Source: Nectonema munidae (lineage: Eukaryota; Nematomorpha; Nectonematoida; Nectonematidae). Taken from it: a stretch of 64,000 nt of DNA. Where the stretch lies: assembly GCA_030549495.1 (NCBI GenBank), contig JAUIRK010000761.1, positions 248,001-312,000 of the forward strand, read 5' to 3'. Shown here one piece after another: positions 1-10,380 of this stretch; position 1 is the first letter of the stretch, and each line of letters starts with the position of its first letter. Under the pieces are notes generated by a model that was not told the origin of the DNA, searched no databases, and saw only the letters and a program-made list of their open reading frames with translations. A program made the position numbers and the translations under genes.

Positions 1-1019
1 TAGCCAATACACTGGAAATTTTTTCAGAATAATAATTCATCATTGAATTTCCAGAAATAAATAGTTAATGTAGCACATATAAAGGAAAATGTTAGATTGA
101 TTTTAACCCTAAGCACATTTCAAAATAATATAGATCAAACTACATTACCTTAACCAATTTATGCCCAGAACGAAAAGAGGATTTTCGAAATTCATATTAA
201 TTACAATTAAAAAAAACTATCGTCTGCGTTTATTAAAGAAAAATTGGGCATACATGGGTTAACTACTACAAGATAAGGAAGCTGTTTATTTAATTCATTT
301 TAATATTCTTCCATGATAATAGAAAATATAGGAATTCAGGATATCTTTAGGATAAAATATTACAAAGTGTAAAAAGTTTAATTGAAAAACATCGAGGTTA
401 TTTATTGATACAAAGTAATAATTACAATTCAAGAGTTATAATCTTAATTTTTGAAATTATGGTCTACAAGGGGTATTGCTAAAAAGTGCGCCAGGATCTA
501 GAACGTATTATAAAGACAAAAAGTTTATCCTTTTCATCAATAAATACAGTAAATTAGTAAAAAAACATTGTTTACACATATTTACATTTTTTAAGTCATA
601 AAGAATAATGTGTCATTTTTTCTTTTATTTCTTGTGCATTTTATATATATCTAAAATAAAAAATGTCCTTGAAAGGGTGTATTTAAATTTTGCGGGTCAG
701 GCTAAAGTACGCCGCAGAGTAAGCCGCGGACAAAAAGCAACATAAAATAAAAACTACTTGAAATAGCAATACAAAAATTTGAATAAGTTTATATGAATTA
801 TATTTCAGTTTCTGAATTTAATATGCTTCGCTATTTCTTTTTGAATTATTTCTTATCTTGTTTTGTGTTGTTTATATATTGTTTTGATCACTATAAAATT
901 TCAATTAAAAATAAAAAATTTTTAATTATAATTGCCATATAGAAATTTAAAAAAAATAATAGTTCGAATCTCATTTTTTATTTAACTAAAAATATTCTAT
1001 TAATTTCTAAAATCTAAAT
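1..1019. other. AT-rich stretch without a recognisable gene
   Basis: I see no open frame of note, RNA gene or repeat terminus here. The sequence is A/T-homopolymer rich and looks like intergenic or intronic filler. Confidence 0.5.
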
Positions 1020-1487
1020 CAGTGGTTTCCAAACTTTTTTATACCGTTCCCCCTTTTTCAGTCACTTTTATACCTGTGTACCCCTACAACTGAATAGTTT
1101 GAGCCAACAAAATTAATCAAAGATTTTTATGCAAAAAATGATTGTAGTCATCTGATTAAATCGTATCCTTATTCATATGAAATCAGAGAAATCGTAAAGC
1201 CTGACATAAAATGTGAATAAAATTTTTTTCCAATTAAAATATAAATTTTTCAAAAATATTGCAATTAATAAAAAGGATATATTCAAATTCAAAATATATT
1301 CAAATATTCAAAATATGAAACTTTAAAAAAGGGAAGAAATATTTATTTAAAAAAGCTCTAAATATATATATTTATATTGATTTGGAAAATAGAAGTATAT
1401 TAAAGGAGATTCCGCATAAGTAGTTTGAAGTAGAATTTCCATGGACCCCTTGAAATTCTTCCATGGACCCCCGGTTGGGAACCACTG
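1020..1487. mobile_element. hAT-type MITE with perfect 8-bp target duplication
   Basis: The element begins CAGTGGTTTCCAAAC and ends GGTTGGGAACCACTG, which are near-perfect terminal inverted repeats of the widespread hAT CAGTGGTTCCCAA class. The flanking 8 bp, ATCTAAAT at 1012-1019 and 1488-1495, are identical, as expected for a hAT target-site duplication. The 468-bp interior has no transposase and is non-autonomous. An intact duplication suggests a fairly young insertion. Confidence 0.92.
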
Positions 1488-1846
1488 ATCTAAATGTATA
1501 TCTTTTATTACACAACAGCTAAGATAAATTCTGAGTTTCATCTAACACAACAGTACGAATTAGCATGAATTCACTGCGTTATTGTGTTTTTATTTTAAAA
1601 AAGTTGTCAAATAAAACTTTTTTTTTCTGTTTTTTTTACAACAATTTACTCTCTTTCAAAAATGGTTGAAATTAGAACCTTCTTCTAAAATTTTACTCGA
1701 AAAAATCATAAAACCACTTAGTTTTCAAAATTTTCTCTTGAAATATCGTTTCCTTTACGGTTGAATCTCTTTTTGATTTATTTCATTTTATCTTTTTTTC
1801 GTCTGAAAGTTATTTATATATATATATATATTTTTTTTTCATATCC

Positions 1847-2838
1847 TTGATGGAGAAGATCCGTGGGATTATTCTCAAAATTGATTCTCTCACGAAAAAA
1901 GAAATTAAAACTAATTTAATGCAAGCTTTAAATCTTTTAGAAGCTTCAAATGATACAACAATCATTATAGATGATTTGAATTTAATCAAAGATAGCCTTA
2001 ATGATCTGAAATCTTCTGTTTTAAAATCTGACTTAAAGTTTGATAAAGCTATTGATAAGCCAGCCAAAACATATGCAGATGTAGTGAGTAACAATTGTTT
2101 TATTAAAGTTAAATTTGATAATGATAAGGATGTTTCTGACTTCACTTCTTTCTCAGATAAGGCACTTTCTAAAATTAAGATTAATAAACGTTATATTAAT
2201 AAAAATTCTATCAAGTATACTTTTCCAAACTCTAAATCATTAGAAGATGCTAAAATGGTTTTTAAAAACAAATTAAAGGACAGTTCTTCCATTAAACTTC
2301 ATGATAATCCTAAATTTGGTATAAAAATAATGGTTAATAACCTTGATTCCAATTTGGATGATAATTTAATTTTTGAATCAATTTTGAGTAAAAATAATTA
2401 TATTAAGCCATAATAGACATAAATTACAAATTTAAATTACTATTTTCCAAAATTAATGAGTCTACAAGAAAAAAATTTATTGTTTTTTCGGTCGATCCTC
2501 ATATAAGAAATGCTATTAAAATCCATCATAATGAATTTTTCATTAATTATGGATGTTACCAAGTTCATGATTTTTACTTATCTAAACAGTGTACCAATTG
2601 TTGTAACTTTGGTCATACCTCATCTGTTTGTAAATTTAAAGATAAAGCGGTTTGCAAATACTGTTCTGAAAATCACAAGTCGGAAACTTGTTCTAATTCT
2701 TCTAATGTAGAATTACATAAATGTGTAAATTGTATACGTAAAAAATATAAGGATTTTCATCATGATGCTTTCTCTAAATCTTGTGAGTGTAGAAAACTTA
2801 ATTTAAATTTTATTAAAGTAAATACTTGTGATTTCTGA
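1847..2838 (+). pseudogene. LINE ORF1, zinc-knuckle nucleic-acid-binding protein (one frameshift)
   Basis: The first part (1847-2413, 188 codons) is lysine/aspartate-rich, reads MMEKIRGIILKIDSL at the start and ends at tandem stops. The reading continues one frame away from about 2408 to a TGA at 2836-2838. That second part carries three CCHC-like knuckles: QCTNCCNFGHTSSVC (about 2597-2641), VCKYCSENHKSETC (about 2648-2691) and KCVNCIRKK with a later H and C (from about 2720). This is the usual C-terminal layout of jockey/CR1 ORF1 proteins, which coat LINE RNA. A single 1-nt change near 2405-2413 explains the break; sequencing error is possible. Confidence 0.8.
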
Positions 2839-2895
2839 ATATATTGAATCATATATATATATTTTTTTTTATCATAAATACTATAAATCTATAAA

Positions 2896-5892
2896 ATGCT
2901 TTCCAATTTTTGTAATTTTGATATTAACAGTCACGATAAATTTAACAGTTTTTTACCTAAAGTTCATAATTTTAATTTTTACACCGTTGAAAGTTTGAAA
3001 AATCAACTTGAAAATTACACTGAAACTTCTAATTTACTCAATTTTATGTTACTTCATCTGAATTGTAGAAGTTTATCAAGGAATTTTTTTGAGTTTAAAT
3101 TATTATTTGATGATCTAGGCATTGATAAAATTGGTATCTTTTGTCTTACTGAAATTTGGGACTGTCATTCTAATCTGACCATAGATGGTTTTAATTTTGT
3201 CACAAAAAAAAGAGAAGGTAGAGGTGGCGGTCTTGGAGCTTATATTGATAAACGTTTAATGTATAATACAAATAACATTGGGAGCTCTTTTACCTCATTT
3301 GAATATCTAATAATTGATGTTAAGGAACCAATTTTATTTACAATTTTGATAATATATAGACCTCCAAGTTTCAACATAGATTTTTTTATAGATGAGTTTA
3401 CTCTATTAATGAATCAAACTAATTTTTTCAATAAAAAGGTTTTTATTGTTGGAGATTTCAATATAAATATGGATATTAAAATTATTAATCATCATTCCAG
3501 TATTTTCTTAAATCTTATGCATGAGTTTGGTTTCCACCTAAATATTTCCGGTCATACTCGAATACAAAAAACCAGTTCTACACTTATCGATAATATTTTT
3601 ACTAATTTCAGTTTTGTGGATTCATTTTCTGGCAACATTTTAATTGATATTTCGGATCATTTACCCAACTTTATTTTCTACAAAAATTTTTATTTGACTG
3701 ACAATTTAAAGTCTGATAGCGATATTATATGCAGAAACATGTCTTCAAAAAATTATTTTATGTTTTATAATTGTATGTTGAATGAAGATTGGTATATAGA
3801 TATTAATTTGAATGCTAATGAGTACTGTAAAGTATTGATTGATAAAATATCTTATATCTATAAAAAATGTTTTCCTTTTATGAAAATGAAGCGCAAAGTT
3901 AAAAATGAATGGTTCACACCAGAATTAAGATTACTTAGAAAGTATAAAAACAAAGTTTATAAATCTTTCTTGAAATATCGAAACCTTTCTAAATGGAATG
4001 AGTTTAAACAAATACGAAATAGGTGTAATAAGCTAGTAAAAGAAAGTAGAGAAAAGTTTTACTATAATAAGTTCACTAGCTCAAAATTTGATATGAAGAG
4101 TACCTGGAAACTTATTAATGAAGTTTTAGATAAGAAAGCAATCAATCACTGTCATTTTGATTCGGATGAAATTAATGACTATTTTACAAATACTCAATTA
4201 ATCACAAATGAAGCCTACTTTGACTCAATCCCAGTACTTGATAATACTTTTTATTTTGATGAAATTTCCATTAATGATATTTTGATTACTGCAAATACAT
4301 TTAACGCATCTACTTCATCAGGATGGGATGGTCTTTCTAACAAATTGGGTAAAAATATTGTATTATTTGTTTTGAATAACCTTTACCAATTATTCAACAA
4401 AATTATAAAGGATGAATATATCCCTGATTATTTTAAAATTTCTAAGGTTATTCCTATATTTAAATCTGGTAACCCTGAAAGTATTGAAAACTATAGGCCC
4501 ATTAGCATTTTACCTTTTTTTAGTAAAATTTTCGAAAAAATTGTGTTTAATAGAATGATAAATTTTATTAACTTACATGAAATTTTGAATGAACGTCAGT
4601 TTGGGTTTCGGTCAGGTGTTTCAACTGATATGGCAGTCTCTTTTGTAGTAAACTATATTTTGGAATCTTTTGATAGTAATTTAGATGTCTGTGGTATTTT
4701 CATTGACTTTTCTAAAGCTTTCGATAGAATAGATCGTAAAATTTTGTTATATAAATTAAGCTGCTATGGATTCAGGGGTAAGTTTTTAAATATCTTGAGT
4801 AGTTATTTGTCTAATAGAAAGCAATTTTGTACAATTAATGGAAGTAGTTCTAGAATTTTAGATACATTCATAGGGGTTCCTCAAGGGTCTATTTTGGGTT
4901 CTCTTTTGTTTATTTTATATATCAATGACATTTTTAAACTACAAAATAATAATTTTAACTTATGTTTATATGCAGATGATTGTGTAATTCTACACAAAAG
5001 CAAAAATCTATTCAATGATATCGATATTTTAAATATATTTTTGAATTCTTTCGCTAATTGGTCATATAATAATAGTTTACGCATTAATTTTCATAAAAGT
5101 GAACATATAGTTTTTACGAGGAAAAAAAAATCAGTGTTTCTTCCACTACAGATCTGTGGTAACTTATTAACTCAATCTTCATGTTATAAATATTTAGGTG
5201 TATTTCTTGATTCCAAATTGAATTTCAACTTACAGTATGACAATGTAATTAACCCTTTGAAGACCAAAATTTTGAAGACGATTCGTCTGCTTTCTTTTTC
5301 AATGGAATTTTATATATTCAAAGCAGACGATTTTCATTTCTTGGGACACTGGTGTCCCACTGGTCCTCAAAGGGTTAAGAATGTATCTATCGCTTTAGGT
5401 CTTATGTTTAAAATTCGTTATTTTTTGAAACTTCAAACTAGGATTATTTTGTATTATTCTCTATTTCATTCTAAAATTTTATATTGTAACTTTATTTGGT
5501 GTTTATGTAGTATTTCAAAATTTAACATTTTACAAAATAAACAAAGACGTGCCTTTAAATTTATTGATTATAAAAACCATAATAGTGTTGTGTTTAATCA
5601 TAACATACTTACTCTAGGAGAAATTAGTAAGTTTCAATTAGGTATTTTTGTTTATAAAGTAATTAATAGTAAAAATATTTTCAATATTTATTATATAAAA
5701 AATAATCATTTTTATCAATATAATTTACGCTCAAAGAATAATTTACGTAATAGACGTTATAAATATACTTCTTTTAACAAACATTTTTTTAAAAAATCTA
5801 TTGCCGTATGGAACTCCATTCCTTTACATATTAGGTATTTAAGAAATATTAAAAGCTTCAAAAAAAAATATAAACTACATATGTTTCGTTAG
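2896..5892 (+). CDS. LINE ORF2: AP endonuclease-reverse transcriptase, open over 998 codons
   Basis: The protein nicks target DNA and reverse-transcribes LINE RNA at the nick. N-terminal endonuclease motifs are LLHLNCRSL (about residue 52), LTEIWD, RGGGLGAYI, GDFNINM (about 188) and ISDHLPNF. Reverse transcriptase motifs are NYRPISILPFFSKIFEK, FGFRSGVST, IDFSKAFDRID, GVPQGSILGSLLF, catalytic YADD at residues 692-695, and KYLGVFLDSKLNF in the thumb. Residues of about 786-828 (NPLKTKILKT to GPQRV) are not LINE sequence but a translated MITE. The C-terminal block with WNSIPLHIR is typical of CR1/jockey ORF2. The start ATG lies 57 bp after the ORF1 stop, in a T-rich spacer. Whether the enzyme still works with a 42-residue insert just after the thumb motif is unknown. 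Confidence 0.95.
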   Translation: MLSNFCNFDINSHDKFNSFLPKVHNFNFYTVESLKNQLENYTETSNLLNFMLLHLNCRSLSRNFFEFKLLFDDLGIDKIGIFCLTEIWDCHSNLTIDGFNFVTKKREGRGGGLGAYIDKRLMYNTNNIGSSFTSFEYLIIDVKEPILFTILIIYRPPSFNIDFFIDEFTLLMNQTNFFNKKVFIVGDFNINMDIKIINHHSSIFLNLMHEFGFHLNISGHTRIQKTSSTLIDNIFTNFSFVDSFSGNILIDISDHLPNFIFYKNFYLTDNLKSDSDIICRNMSSKNYFMFYNCMLNEDWYIDINLNANEYCKVLIDKISYIYKKCFPFMKMKRKVKNEWFTPELRLLRKYKNKVYKSFLKYRNLSKWNEFKQIRNRCNKLVKESREKFYYNKFTSSKFDMKSTWKLINEVLDKKAINHCHFDSDEINDYFTNTQLITNEAYFDSIPVLDNTFYFDEISINDILITANTFNASTSSGWDGLSNKLGKNIVLFVLNNLYQLFNKIIKDEYIPDYFKISKVIPIFKSGNPESIENYRPISILPFFSKIFEKIVFNRMINFINLHEILNERQFGFRSGVSTDMAVSFVVNYILESFDSNLDVCGIFIDFSKAFDRIDRKILLYKLSCYGFRGKFLNILSSYLSNRKQFCTINGSSSRILDTFIGVPQGSILGSLLFILYINDIFKLQNNNFNLCLYADDCVILHKSKNLFNDIDILNIFLNSFANWSYNNSLRINFHKSEHIVFTRKKKSVFLPLQICGNLLTQSSCYKYLGVFLDSKLNFNLQYDNVINPLKTKILKTIRLLSFSMEFYIFKADDFHFLGHWCPTGPQRVKNVSIALGLMFKIRYFLKLQTRIILYYSLFHSKILYCNFIWCLCSISKFNILQNKQRRAFKFIDYKNHNSVVFNHNILTLGEISKFQLGIFVYKVINSKNIFNIYYIKNNHFYQYNLRSKNNLRNRRYKYTSFNKHFFKKSIAVWNSIPLHIRYLRNIKSFKKKYKLHMFR
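5253..5374. mobile_element. piggyBac-type MITE inserted in frame within LINE ORF2
   Basis: The element has ends CCCTTTGAAGACCA and TGGTCCTCAAAGGG and is flanked by TTAA on both sides (5249-5252 and 5375-5378), the piggyBac hallmark. Inside are a second inverted repeat (CGTCTGCTTT ... AAAGCAGACG) and a small palindrome, GGGACAC-TG-GTGTCCC. Element plus one TTAA is 126 bp, exactly 42 codons, with no stop in the LINE frame. Removing it restores the reading V-I-K-N-V-S. The same terminus and inner motif recur at the left end of the piggyBac relic at 42645, which is the likely family source. Confidence 0.95.
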
Positions 5893-6318
5893 TTCTTTTC
5901 CTTATGCTGATTTCATTTGAAACATTTTTTTTTAAAATATTTTTGGATTTTCTTTTGTTTCCTCTTCTTTGTATTTTTTTTTTAGAATCTCGCCGCTTTT
6001 TTTTTTCTTCATATATCCACTCATCAACTCTTCTACATCCAGATATGCTTCCTTTGCTTGAAGAATGGAATTAAACTATCAAATGATGTTTTATGACTGT
6101 GTGTATCTAACTTGAAATTATTCTGTTTTTATTTTATTTTTCATTTTGTTTATTATGGGTTTTTTTGAGTCTATCATCCTTTCATGCTTCTTATTTCAAC
6201 TCATTTATACTTCTCCGCTGAACGGATGAGGGATTTTTTTCCCATGTGAACACATAAACGAAAGTTTAGTTCACTTCATTTTTTCAAACATGAATAAAGT
6301 CTTATCTTATAAAAAAAA

Positions 6319-7195
6319 TGTTAAAATTTAAATCAGTCGATATTTACTGTTATATATCTTTCTTTCCGATCGACTTCTAAGAGGATGAAAACATAATTCA
6401 AATATTGATTTAATGTTTTGAACTAAATCATTTTTTCTCTTAATCTATTGAAATTTATGTTGCCTGTAAACCAGCATAGGTGGCTTATGTATGGGAGGCG
6501 CATCAAACAACCTACAAACTATTGAAATTTATTACTTGTTTTGTTCAATTTTCAACCTAAAAAATTCTATCCAAACTTTATTTTTTGATTAATTCAACAG
6601 TTTTCTAAATTCGATTATGTTTTTTTTAAACGGTTCAATATCTTCATTATCCTGAACATACATGATAAATCCTTTTTGCTCTTCTTCAATTGGTTCGAGA
6701 AATTTGCCATGTGATCTAATAAAAGATTGGGAAAAGTTTCAATTAATGCTAAGAGACACGGTGACCTGGAATTTCAATCCTCTTGTCAAAATAAAGCAAA
6801 ATGGAAAGGCTAAATTTCATTAAAATACCTTTCTGTTTATGCGAATTATTTATTTACTAATAAATACTTTCTGTTTTTAGCTGCATTTTTGATTTTTAAA
6901 TTATGGTTTTCATAAATACTATGATGGGTTAGAGTGCTCTTAAAAGAAAAATCTTGAATATATTCCTCTTGGCTATATGGATAATAATAACTGCTTAAAA
7001 TTATTATCAAATGCGCCCATTTTGTATAAATATTTAACTCGCCCTATTTTATTTAAACATTTTTTGAACCGGTTCAAACTGGCTCCATTTTATTTAAATA
7101 TTTTTAGAGCCCAGCTGTATCCGATTTTTTTAATTTCTCATTTGAGCTCAATCATCACCCAACTTTTTTTTAACTTATTTTCTTTATTTTGGCCC
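6319..7195. other. Stretch without a recognisable gene
   Basis: No supported gene. A short imprecise repeat of a CCATTTTATTTAAATATTT-like unit occurs at about 7013-7112. The rest is AT-rich sequence with no repeat ends I can identify. Confidence 0.4.
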
Positions 7196-7197
7196 TT

Positions 7198-7322
7198 AAA
7201 GCGTGAGTAAGGTTGGTTAGAAACTGCTTTGATACGTGAGGGTTTGGGGCTCGAATTCACCTTATTCTTCATTGTTCGATACAAGCAGTGCAATTGTGCT
7301 TTCTCGATTAGTCAATACTATT
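7198..7322 (+). mobile_element. tRNA-derived SINE-like element
   Basis: A pol III-like head is present: an A-box-like segment TAAGGTTGGTTAGAAACTGC (7208-7227) and a good B box, GGGCTCGAATTCACC (7247-7261). These have tRNA-like spacing. The tail (TACAAGCAGTGCAATTGTGC) resembles the tail of the similar unit at 43990-44110. The head is too diverged to be a functional tRNA gene. No clear poly-A tail or target duplication was found. Confidence 0.5.
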
Positions 7323-7513
7323 AATTCTCTCTTTTTTATTAAGATTTTGTGGTCTGTGTTCCGAAAAAATTTCATCAAGTTTTTTAAAGTGCGATATTTG
7401 CCTTAAATTTTATCATTATACATGTGACAAATTTAGTTTTATGGAGTTTATACATTTGAAAAGCACTGAATTTGTATGCATTGTTTGTTTGCTTGAATTA
7501 GATAATAAAAGAT

Positions 7514-8565
7514 ATGACCGACCATCTTCTCGAAAGGTTGTGTAATGTTCCAGAAAGTGAGGGAGTAGAGCGAAAGTATTTTTTTATCTCAAAAAATATT
7601 TTATTAAAAATGGATAAAGAGGCTTTGATAAAAAAGTATAAAACCCCATATTATAGAAATCTTGAAACTGATAAAATATTATTGTCTTATATTCCTTGTA
7701 ATTTAATTCCTATTTCTTCCTCACCAAATGGCAATTGTTTATATAATTCTTTGTCCCTTTCTCTATGCGGAAATGAAAGCGTAGCCTCAGAAATTAGATA
7801 TAAAACTGCAATTGAATTAAATTTTTTTCCAGAATTTTATAAAAGAAATGCTTATCTAAGTGAACTATTCAAAGTGGCTATAGATATAGAAGAAGAAAGC
7901 TTTAAAATCTGTTCTGATTGTACATTCTCTTCAGTTTATTCAATTATGGCAGCTGCAACTGTTATTGGATGTCCAATCCAATCATATTATCCTAGAATAG
8001 AGCAATCTAAGGTTGCTGATATTTTAAATTGTTTTTTCTTTCCTAGGAATTATTTTGACTCTATTAATGTTATCAAATTTTTTTGGACTCGAACTAAATT
8101 TGATGAAAAATGCAACAAAACTTTTATCCCAATCATTTTGTTCCTTTATTAGAAAAGACAAGAGTTTTGTCTGAAAAATCTTTCTCCAATTCAAGGGTAC
8201 TTCTGTTAAAAGATATTTCAAATTCGAGTGATAGAAATCATAAAATAATTCTTAAGGAACCTTCCAATATTGAAAAAGCTAATAAAATAAAGTCTTTTTT
8301 GAGTACTGAAGATATCATATCAATTCTACAAAGTTATAAAGATCCGCTAGATAACGTTCCTAATCGACCAAAAGAAAATGAGTTTTTTATAGTTAAAAAA
8401 ATGCATAGAAATAATAAAAATTATTTTTATGACAATTGTGGTCCATGGGTCACAGTTTCAAGTGGAAAAAAGTTTTACAAGAAAATTGAAGACAGTTTAA
8501 TGCATATTTACAGGAAAAACGGTATTTTTTATGAACTATCTAAAGGCCAAAAAAACAAAAATTGA
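7514..8565 (+). pseudogene. OTU-like cysteine protease domain of a MULE-type transposon
   Basis: The first open frame (7514-8152, 212 codons) carries the OTU-family nucleophile motif SPNGNCLYNSLSLSLCGNES, with the candidate catalytic Cys at residue 75. The usual Asp before GNC is replaced by Asn. After a frameshift near 8110-8150 the reading continues with PNHFVPLLEK, the expected OTU histidine block, and a linker up to 8565. A further shift in an A-rich run near 8540-8560 leads into the transposase. OTU enzymes cleave ubiquitin or related chains in host proteins; here the domain precedes a transposase on the same strand, so I read it as the N-terminal part of one transposon polyprotein. The start at 7514 is simply the first ATG. 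Confidence 0.7.
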
Positions 8566-10045
8566 ATTTATTAGCGAAGAGAGAACGTGCTTAATACTAA
8601 ATAGATATTATTCTTATTTAAAAGGTAATGCAAGTTTTAGAAGAAGAGTTTCCTGGTTAGAAAATAAGGAAAGTTTAAACTGTCTTTATGAATATATAGG
8701 TGATGCTTTAGAAAACAATCTTTCTCATGGAAATTCAAAATTAAATACCGAATACATAAGGACACATCCAAAAATTTTATCTTGTATTGAAAAAAAGTGT
8801 AAAGATAATCCAAAATCTTTATTTATAGAGACCAAAGAAAACTTTGATATGGTTCCAAGAAATTCCAAAACAATCTATAACATGCGCCAAAAGTTGAGGC
8901 AAGAAATATCTAACGATTTTTTAAATTTCTCTAATGAGATACAAAGTATTTTATCTATGATTTCATTGGGTCATCCATTTATAAGACGCATGTCTTTTTT
9001 AACTGGCAAAGGACCAGTTATAATATGTCACACAGATTCACAAATTAAACAAATGAATGATTGTCTTTTATTTCAAAAAGGAAATGAATCTATGTTAGGA
9101 ATTGACAAAACCTATAACTTAGGACCATTTTTTGTTACAATTACGGTCTTTCAAAATCTTCATATTATCAATAAAAATAGCAAGAAAAATGCAATACTTT
9201 CCGGACCATTTTTTCTTCATTTTGAGTCAACTTTTGAAATTTTTAATGAATTCTTTATGTATATGCGCTCAATTTTTTTCAGCATGGATCATTTTTATTC
9301 ACAAAAACACAATTTTATAATTGGTATGGATCAAGAAGCTGCTTAATAAACTCTGTGAAATTTAGCTTACCTGAAGTTGATATTTTATTATGTACAAGGC
9401 ATTTAAAAGATAATGTTTCTAGGTACTTACAGAAAAAGAAGGTATGAACCAGACTCAAATGAACAAGTTTTTAGATTTAATATTTGATGAAAATGGAATA
9501 ATAAATTCTTGTTCAAACTTTGAATTTTTTTCAAAAATAGAGAATTTTAAAAATATTTATACTTATAAAGGTATTGAATATTTTAAAAAGAAATTTTTTC
9601 CCACTATTCAAAAATACAATTTTAAAACTAAAAAAATCATCCCTACATACCATATAATTGGAAGAACAATAGATCAGAATCATTCAACCATGAGATAAAA
9701 AGTAATCAAAACTGGAAACCATTGAAAATTAGTATGATGATCGAAGCTATATATGATCAGGTTACGTATGAAGAACTGATGATAAAAAGTGCAATAAAAA
9801 GATGTGGAAATTTTTATATTTCTGATAGACTGAAAAACGTCTTAATATCTAACCAATATTATGAAAAAATGAGTGTTCAACAAAGAGAAAAATTATATTT
9901 AGACTTTATTTCCATCAATCAAAATAATTTTATTAATAATAATGTTCTTTCATCTGATGGGATGTTATTGATAAAAAAGCAAAAGAAATTAGCAAAAAAA
10001 CCTGGACAGAGAAAAACAAAGGGGTATTTTTCTTTTTTTCTTTAA
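8531..10045 (+). pseudogene. MULE-like DDE transposase (frameshifted)
   Basis: The frame at 8531-9346 has RYYSYLKGNASFRRRVSWL, then the core LGIDKTYNLGPFFVTITVF (first catalytic Asp in GIDKT) and IIGMDQEAA (second Asp region). After a 1-nt shift at about 9340 the reading gives VDILLCTRHLKDNVSRYL, then shifts again near 9440 into 9444-9698 and once more into 9700-10045 (SNQNWKPLKISMM and on). The order and spacing match MULE-type transposases found in many invertebrates next to an OTU-like domain. At least four frameshifts make it inactive. No terminal repeats or target duplication could be placed with confidence. Confidence 0.7.
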
Positions 10046-10294
10046 TTGTTTGTAATTATATTACTTTTTTAGGTTAAGAACATCCAATTTTCAACAACAA
10101 ACTTGATAATATTTTTAAGTTATAAAAAAATATTCAGATAGCTTTCAACTCTATTTATGTATTTTTTTTTGATTTTTTCTTACGTTGAATAAAATTGCTG
10201 TTTTTTGTAAATATTTTTTTTAATCATTAAAACAAAGATAAGCTTACCATGATTCACTTTCCGAGTTTATAATTCCCAAAAAAGATATTCTAAG
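10046..10294. other. 3' flank of the OTU-MULE relic
   Basis: AT-rich sequence with no recognisable feature. It may hold the 3' UTR and terminus of the MULE element, but I could not match an inverted copy. Confidence 0.3.
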
Positions 10295-10380
10295 TGCAGT
10301 CAAACCTGTCTTTTGCGGCCACTGAAAAATCCTAGGCCAAAATTGCTGGTTATAGACCCTTTAAATAGCGGCCACAAATT
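10295..10380. mobile_element. Tigger/pogo-like terminus
   Basis: GCAGTCAAACCTGTCTTTTG followed by CGGCCAC matches the CAGTCAAACCTGTCTATAGCGGCC termini common in Tigger-type elements, and GCGGCCAC recurs at about 10367. A reverse-oriented end is not obvious nearby; GACACTGTA at about 12470 might be a partner. Treated as a fragment. Confidence 0.5.

Larger units (their letters stand above)
1832..6312 (+). mobile_element. Near full-length CR1/jockey-group LINE
   Basis: This is a two-ORF non-LTR retrotransposon: ORF1 with CCHC zinc knuckles, a 57-bp spacer, ORF2 with AP-endonuclease and reverse transcriptase, a ~400-bp 3' UTR, and a tail ending AATAAAGTCTTATCTTAT then A8 at 6293-6318. That tail is typical of CR1/Daphne-like LINEs. 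The 5' end follows a (TA)n run at about 1813-1830, so the true start is uncertain. The only damage I see is one frameshift in ORF1. ORF2 is open despite a MITE inserted at 5253-5374. The clade within the CR1/jockey group is my inference from ORF layout and tail. Confidence 0.9.
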
